From an uncultured Eubacteriales bacterium (lineage in GTDB: Bacteria > Bacillota > Clostridia > Oscillospirales > CAG-272), in the NCBI GenBank assembly GCA_934417455.1, contig CAKRWK010000038.1, forward strand, positions 1 to 8,504: DNA of 8,504 nucleotides. Reading direction: 5' to 3'. This document shows positions 6,546 through 8,504 of this stretch, in pieces; position 1 is the first letter of the stretch, and the number at the start of each line of letters is the position of its first letter. Both the position numbers and the translations under genes were made by a program. Under the pieces are notes generated by a model that was given only the letters and a program-made list of their open reading frames with translations, was not told the DNA's origin and made no database searches.

Positions 6546-8186
6546 ATGAAAACAAAGAAAATATGTCAGAGCGTACCGGCGTCCATCCGCGAAATCATGG
6601 AAGAAGCGGTGCGCACGGAACCGGAACACATTTCTTACCGTTTCAAGCAGAACGGCACCGTGCGCGATGTCACGATGTCCGAGTTTTACGCGTCCGTCGA
6701 AGCCCTCGGCGCATCCCTGACCAAGCGCGGCTTCGGTCACGCACACATTGCCTGCGTTGCCGAAAACAGTTATCCCTGGATTCAGACCTATCTCACCGTG
6801 CTGATGACGGCAGGCGTATTTGTTCCGATGGATAAGGAACTGCCCGAGGACCAGTTGCTCTTTATTCTGAACGACAGTGACACCGAGGTCGTTTTCTGCG
6901 ACAAAAAGCGCGAGGAGAAACTGCTTGCCGTGCGCGACAAACTGCCGAACGTCAAATACTTTGTCACTTTTGAGCGTGAAAAGGACGACGGCGATTGCCT
7001 CTCCTTCCGCGGCCTGCTCAGCGAAGGCGAAAAACTCCCGAAAGGTGATTTTGACGCCCTGCGCTCCGACCCCTATGAACTGAAAGACCTTGTGTATACA
7101 TCGGGTACCACCGGCACGGCCAAAGGCGTCATGCTGACGGAACATAACCTTGTCTCGGGCGTGCATTACGGACTTATGCTTTCACAAATAGCCGGCACCT
7201 GTCTCTCCGTTCTTCCCTACAACCACACCTACGAGGCCGTGTGCGACATTCTCGTTTCCATCCGTGCCAAAACCACCCTTTGCATTAACGAATCCCTGCG
7301 CAAGGTGCAGGACAACCTGAAACTTTACAAACCCGATTACATCTACCTTGTCCCCGCGTTTGCCGACCACTTCTATAAGAGCATTGTGGCGAACATTGAA
7401 AAACAGGGCAAAAAGAAAATTTTCGAGCGCATGATGCGCGTCTCCGACGGGCTCCGCAAAGTCGGCATCGACCTGCGCCGCGTCTTTTTCGGTGCCATTC
7501 ACAAAGAGTTCGGCGGACATCTCAAACGCATTGTCTGCGGCGGTGCGCCCATCCGTCCCGATATCGGCATGTTCTTCGACAGAATCGGCTTCACTATGTC
7601 GGGCGGCTACGGCATTACCGAATGTTCCCCGCTCGTCTCCGTCAACGACGACGATAAAACCAACAACTTTGCCTCGGCCGGCCATCATATCGCTTGCATT
7701 GACTGGAAAATCGACAAACCCGACGCCGACGGTATCGGCGAAATTCTCGTCAAAGGCGATGTCGTCATGCTCGGTTATTACAAGCGCCCCGATCTGACCG
7801 CCGAAGCCCTGCGCGACGGCTGGTTCTATACCGGCGACTACGGACTTATCAACGAAAAGGGCGAAATCGTCATTACCGGCCGTAAAAAGAACATGATAGT
7901 CCTGCAAAACGGCAAAAACGTCTTCCCCGAAGAACCCGAATTTTACATCACCGAAATTCCCTACGTCACGGAAGCCGTTGTCCGCGGCGAGGAAAACGAA
8001 TTCGGCGAGGTCGTCTCCCTGATGGCGGAACTGTACATCGACGGAGAACGTCCGAGCGAAGACCAAATCAAGGCCGACATCAAAGCGGCTATGAAGAGTC
8101 TTCCCGCCTACAAACAGATTGCCCATATCAAACTGCGCGATGAACCCTTTGCCAAAACCACCACGCAGAAAATCAAACGTTCCTGA
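6546..8186 (+). CDS. Long-chain acyl-CoA synthetase (AMP-binding, ANL superfamily)
   Basis: This is a 546-residue adenylate-forming enzyme that should activate a fatty acid with ATP to acyl-AMP and transfer it to CoA, feeding lipid synthesis or turnover in the cytoplasm. ANL core motifs are all present: YTSGTTGTAKGV starting at Tyr184 (phosphate loop), GYGITECSP with Tyr355 and Glu359, FYTGDYG with Asp431, GRKKNMIVLQNGKNVFPEE with Arg446, and a C-terminal TTTQKIKR with Lys542 as the expected adenylation lysine. The GRKKN...GKNV pattern is typical of bacterial long-chain acyl-CoA synthetases. A different carboxylate or a carrier-protein acceptor cannot be excluded. ATG 6546 follows AAGGAG by 7 bases. 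An in-frame GTG at 6414 has no ribosome binding site and coincides with the predicted transcript start, so it is rejected. There is no hydrophobic N terminus. It stands alone after its own promoter. Confidence 0.93.
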   Translation: MKTKKICQSVPASIREIMEEAVRTEPEHISYRFKQNGTVRDVTMSEFYASVEALGASLTKRGFGHAHIACVAENSYPWIQTYLTVLMTAGVFVPMDKELPEDQLLFILNDSDTEVVFCDKKREEKLLAVRDKLPNVKYFVTFEREKDDGDCLSFRGLLSEGEKLPKGDFDALRSDPYELKDLVYTSGTTGTAKGVMLTEHNLVSGVHYGLMLSQIAGTCLSVLPYNHTYEAVCDILVSIRAKTTLCINESLRKVQDNLKLYKPDYIYLVPAFADHFYKSIVANIEKQGKKKIFERMMRVSDGLRKVGIDLRRVFFGAIHKEFGGHLKRIVCGGAPIRPDIGMFFDRIGFTMSGGYGITECSPLVSVNDDDKTNNFASAGHHIACIDWKIDKPDADGIGEILVKGDVVMLGYYKRPDLTAEALRDGWFYTGDYGLINEKGEIVITGRKKNMIVLQNGKNVFPEEPEFYITEIPYVTEAVVRGEENEFGEVVSLMAELYIDGERPSEDQIKADIKAAMKSLPAYKQIAHIKLRDEPFAKTTTQKIKRS

Positions 8187-8224
8187 AACAATCGCAAAAA
8201 TGCACAGTTTTTCCTGAAAACCCG

Positions 8225-8253
8225 TTGACATTTTTGTGGTAAAGTGCTATACT
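8225..8253 (+). promoter_or_regulatory. Very strong sigma-A promoter with extended -10
   Basis: TTGACA (8225-8230, perfect), a 17-base spacer, and TATACT (8248-8253, five of six) preceded by TGC, an extended -10. The predicted start is near 8260. It lies only about 40 bases after the acyl-CoA synthetase stop and about 75 bases before a strong terminator, so its primary product should be a short RNA unless the terminator is bypassed. Part of the -10 (ATACT) belongs to a 9-bp inverted repeat with 8303-8311. Confidence 0.88.
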
Positions 8254-8259
8254 CGAAAC

Positions 8260-8378
8260 AACAGAATACGTCTTGTATCCCACGCCCGACGCATTGTTGC
8301 CGTTCGAGTATCCGTGAGACATAGGCAAAATCAGCGCAAAATCCGTCGGTGACGGGCATTTTGCGCTGATTTTTATTT
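8260..8378 (+). ncRNA. Putative small RNA or attenuated leader ahead of the last gene
   Basis: A transcript from the promoter at 8225-8253 would run about 65 bases and then meet the terminator at 8327-8373, giving an RNA near 115 bases. Within it, ATAC/GTAT (8266-8269, 8275-8278) can form a small hairpin and CAAC/GTTG (8259-8262, 8296-8299) an outer stem. A rival pairing, TTGCC with GGCAA (8297-8301, 8324-8328) extended through ATT/AAT and CGC/GCG with small bulges, would capture most of the terminator's 5' arm and act as an antiterminator. I do not recognise a known riboswitch, T-box or ribosomal leader. It could be an independent small RNA or a leader controlling the gene at 8423. The 5' end is inferred from the promoter only. 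Confidence 0.5.
8327..8373 (+). terminator. Long perfect intrinsic terminator
   Basis: A 16-bp perfect inverted repeat (AAAATCAGCGCAAAAT at 8327-8342, complement at 8358-8373) encloses an inner CCGTC/GACGG stem with a GGT loop, and is followed by a T-rich tract (TTTTTATTTTA). It can end both the short RNA from 8260 and any read-through from the acyl-CoA synthetase gene, which has no terminator of its own. It lies only about 50 bases before the next start codon, a layout compatible with attenuation. Confidence 0.93.
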
Positions 8379-8422
8379 TACCGTCGTCGACACTGACAGC
8401 GGAAGAAAGGAAGGACAGACAA

Positions 8423-8504
8423 ATGAAACACGTAAAAGACAGACAAAAAAAGGCTTATATGCCGGGTGGTGCTGCTCTTCTCGCTATGTGCGCTTCTGCT
8501 TGTC
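8423..8504 (+). CDS. Start of an unidentified gene with a probable N-terminal membrane or signal segment, cut by the window end
   Basis: ATG 8423 follows the ribosome binding site AAGGAAGG (8407-8414) by 8 bases. The visible product begins MKHVKDRQKK, a basic stretch like the start of a signal peptide or membrane anchor. In the ATG frame it continues AYMPGGAALLAMCASAC with many T-ending codons, unlike the neighbouring genes. In the frame one base later it would continue RLICRVVLLFSLCALLLV, a far better hydrophobic segment with codon use like the rest of the window. The switch point is a run of seven A at 8445-8451, so an extra A (assembly error, mutation or phase-variable tract) is possible. 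Too little is visible to name the family. Confidence 0.5.
   Translation, partial: MKHVKDRQKKAYMPGGAALLAMCASAC

Noticed and set aside
7182..8231. 349-codon open frame on the minus strand opposite the acyl-CoA synthetase
   Set aside because: Composition (Phe, Gly, Asp, Val rich) is that of a reverse-strand shadow of C-ending codons. The plus strand has all ANL motifs.

Overview
The window looks like chromosomal DNA of a Gram-positive anaerobe of the Clostridia type. I infer this from near-consensus sigma-A promoters (TTGACA-17-TATAAT), purine-rich ribosome binding sites before nearly every gene, GC content a little above 50 percent with C/G-rich third codon positions, and the gene families: a PTS IIC-like membrane protein, a Gram-positive type nicotinate phosphoribosyltransferase and a glycoside hydrolase related to GH106. 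No genus can be named from this. I see no tRNA, rRNA, CRISPR array or insertion sequence.

Layout. (1) Positions 84-3008, minus strand: one large cytoplasmic glycoside hydrolase gene with its own promoter (3044-3072) and terminator (35-79). It is interrupted by a single in-frame TGA at 2004-2006, and both flanks stay open in the same frame. (2) Positions 3009-3257: a divergent intergenic region with a promoter for each side. (3) Positions 3258-6272, plus strand: a tight operon of ruvX, an orphan PTS IIC-like membrane protein and pncB, with gaps of 25 and 17 bases, driven by a fully consensus promoter at 3174-3202. (4) Positions 6273-6545: a leader or regulatory region dense in repeats, with an extended -10 promoter and a long 5' UTR. 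(5) Positions 6546-8186: a long-chain acyl-CoA synthetase. (6) Positions 8187-8422: a very strong promoter, about 65 bases of potentially structured leader and a long perfect intrinsic terminator, then a ribosome binding site and the first codons of a gene cut by the window edge.

The genes are mostly housekeeping: Holliday junction or rRNA processing nuclease, NAD salvage, fatty acid activation and glycan breakdown. They do not form one obvious pathway. The points most worth attention are the in-frame TGA in the glycoside hydrolase (nonsense mutation, assembly error, or recoding at a position where I recall Cys in relatives), the promoter-leader-terminator unit at 8225-8373 that may be a small RNA or an attenuator, a probable one-base problem in an A7 run at the start of the last gene, and the repeat-rich control region before the acyl-CoA synthetase.
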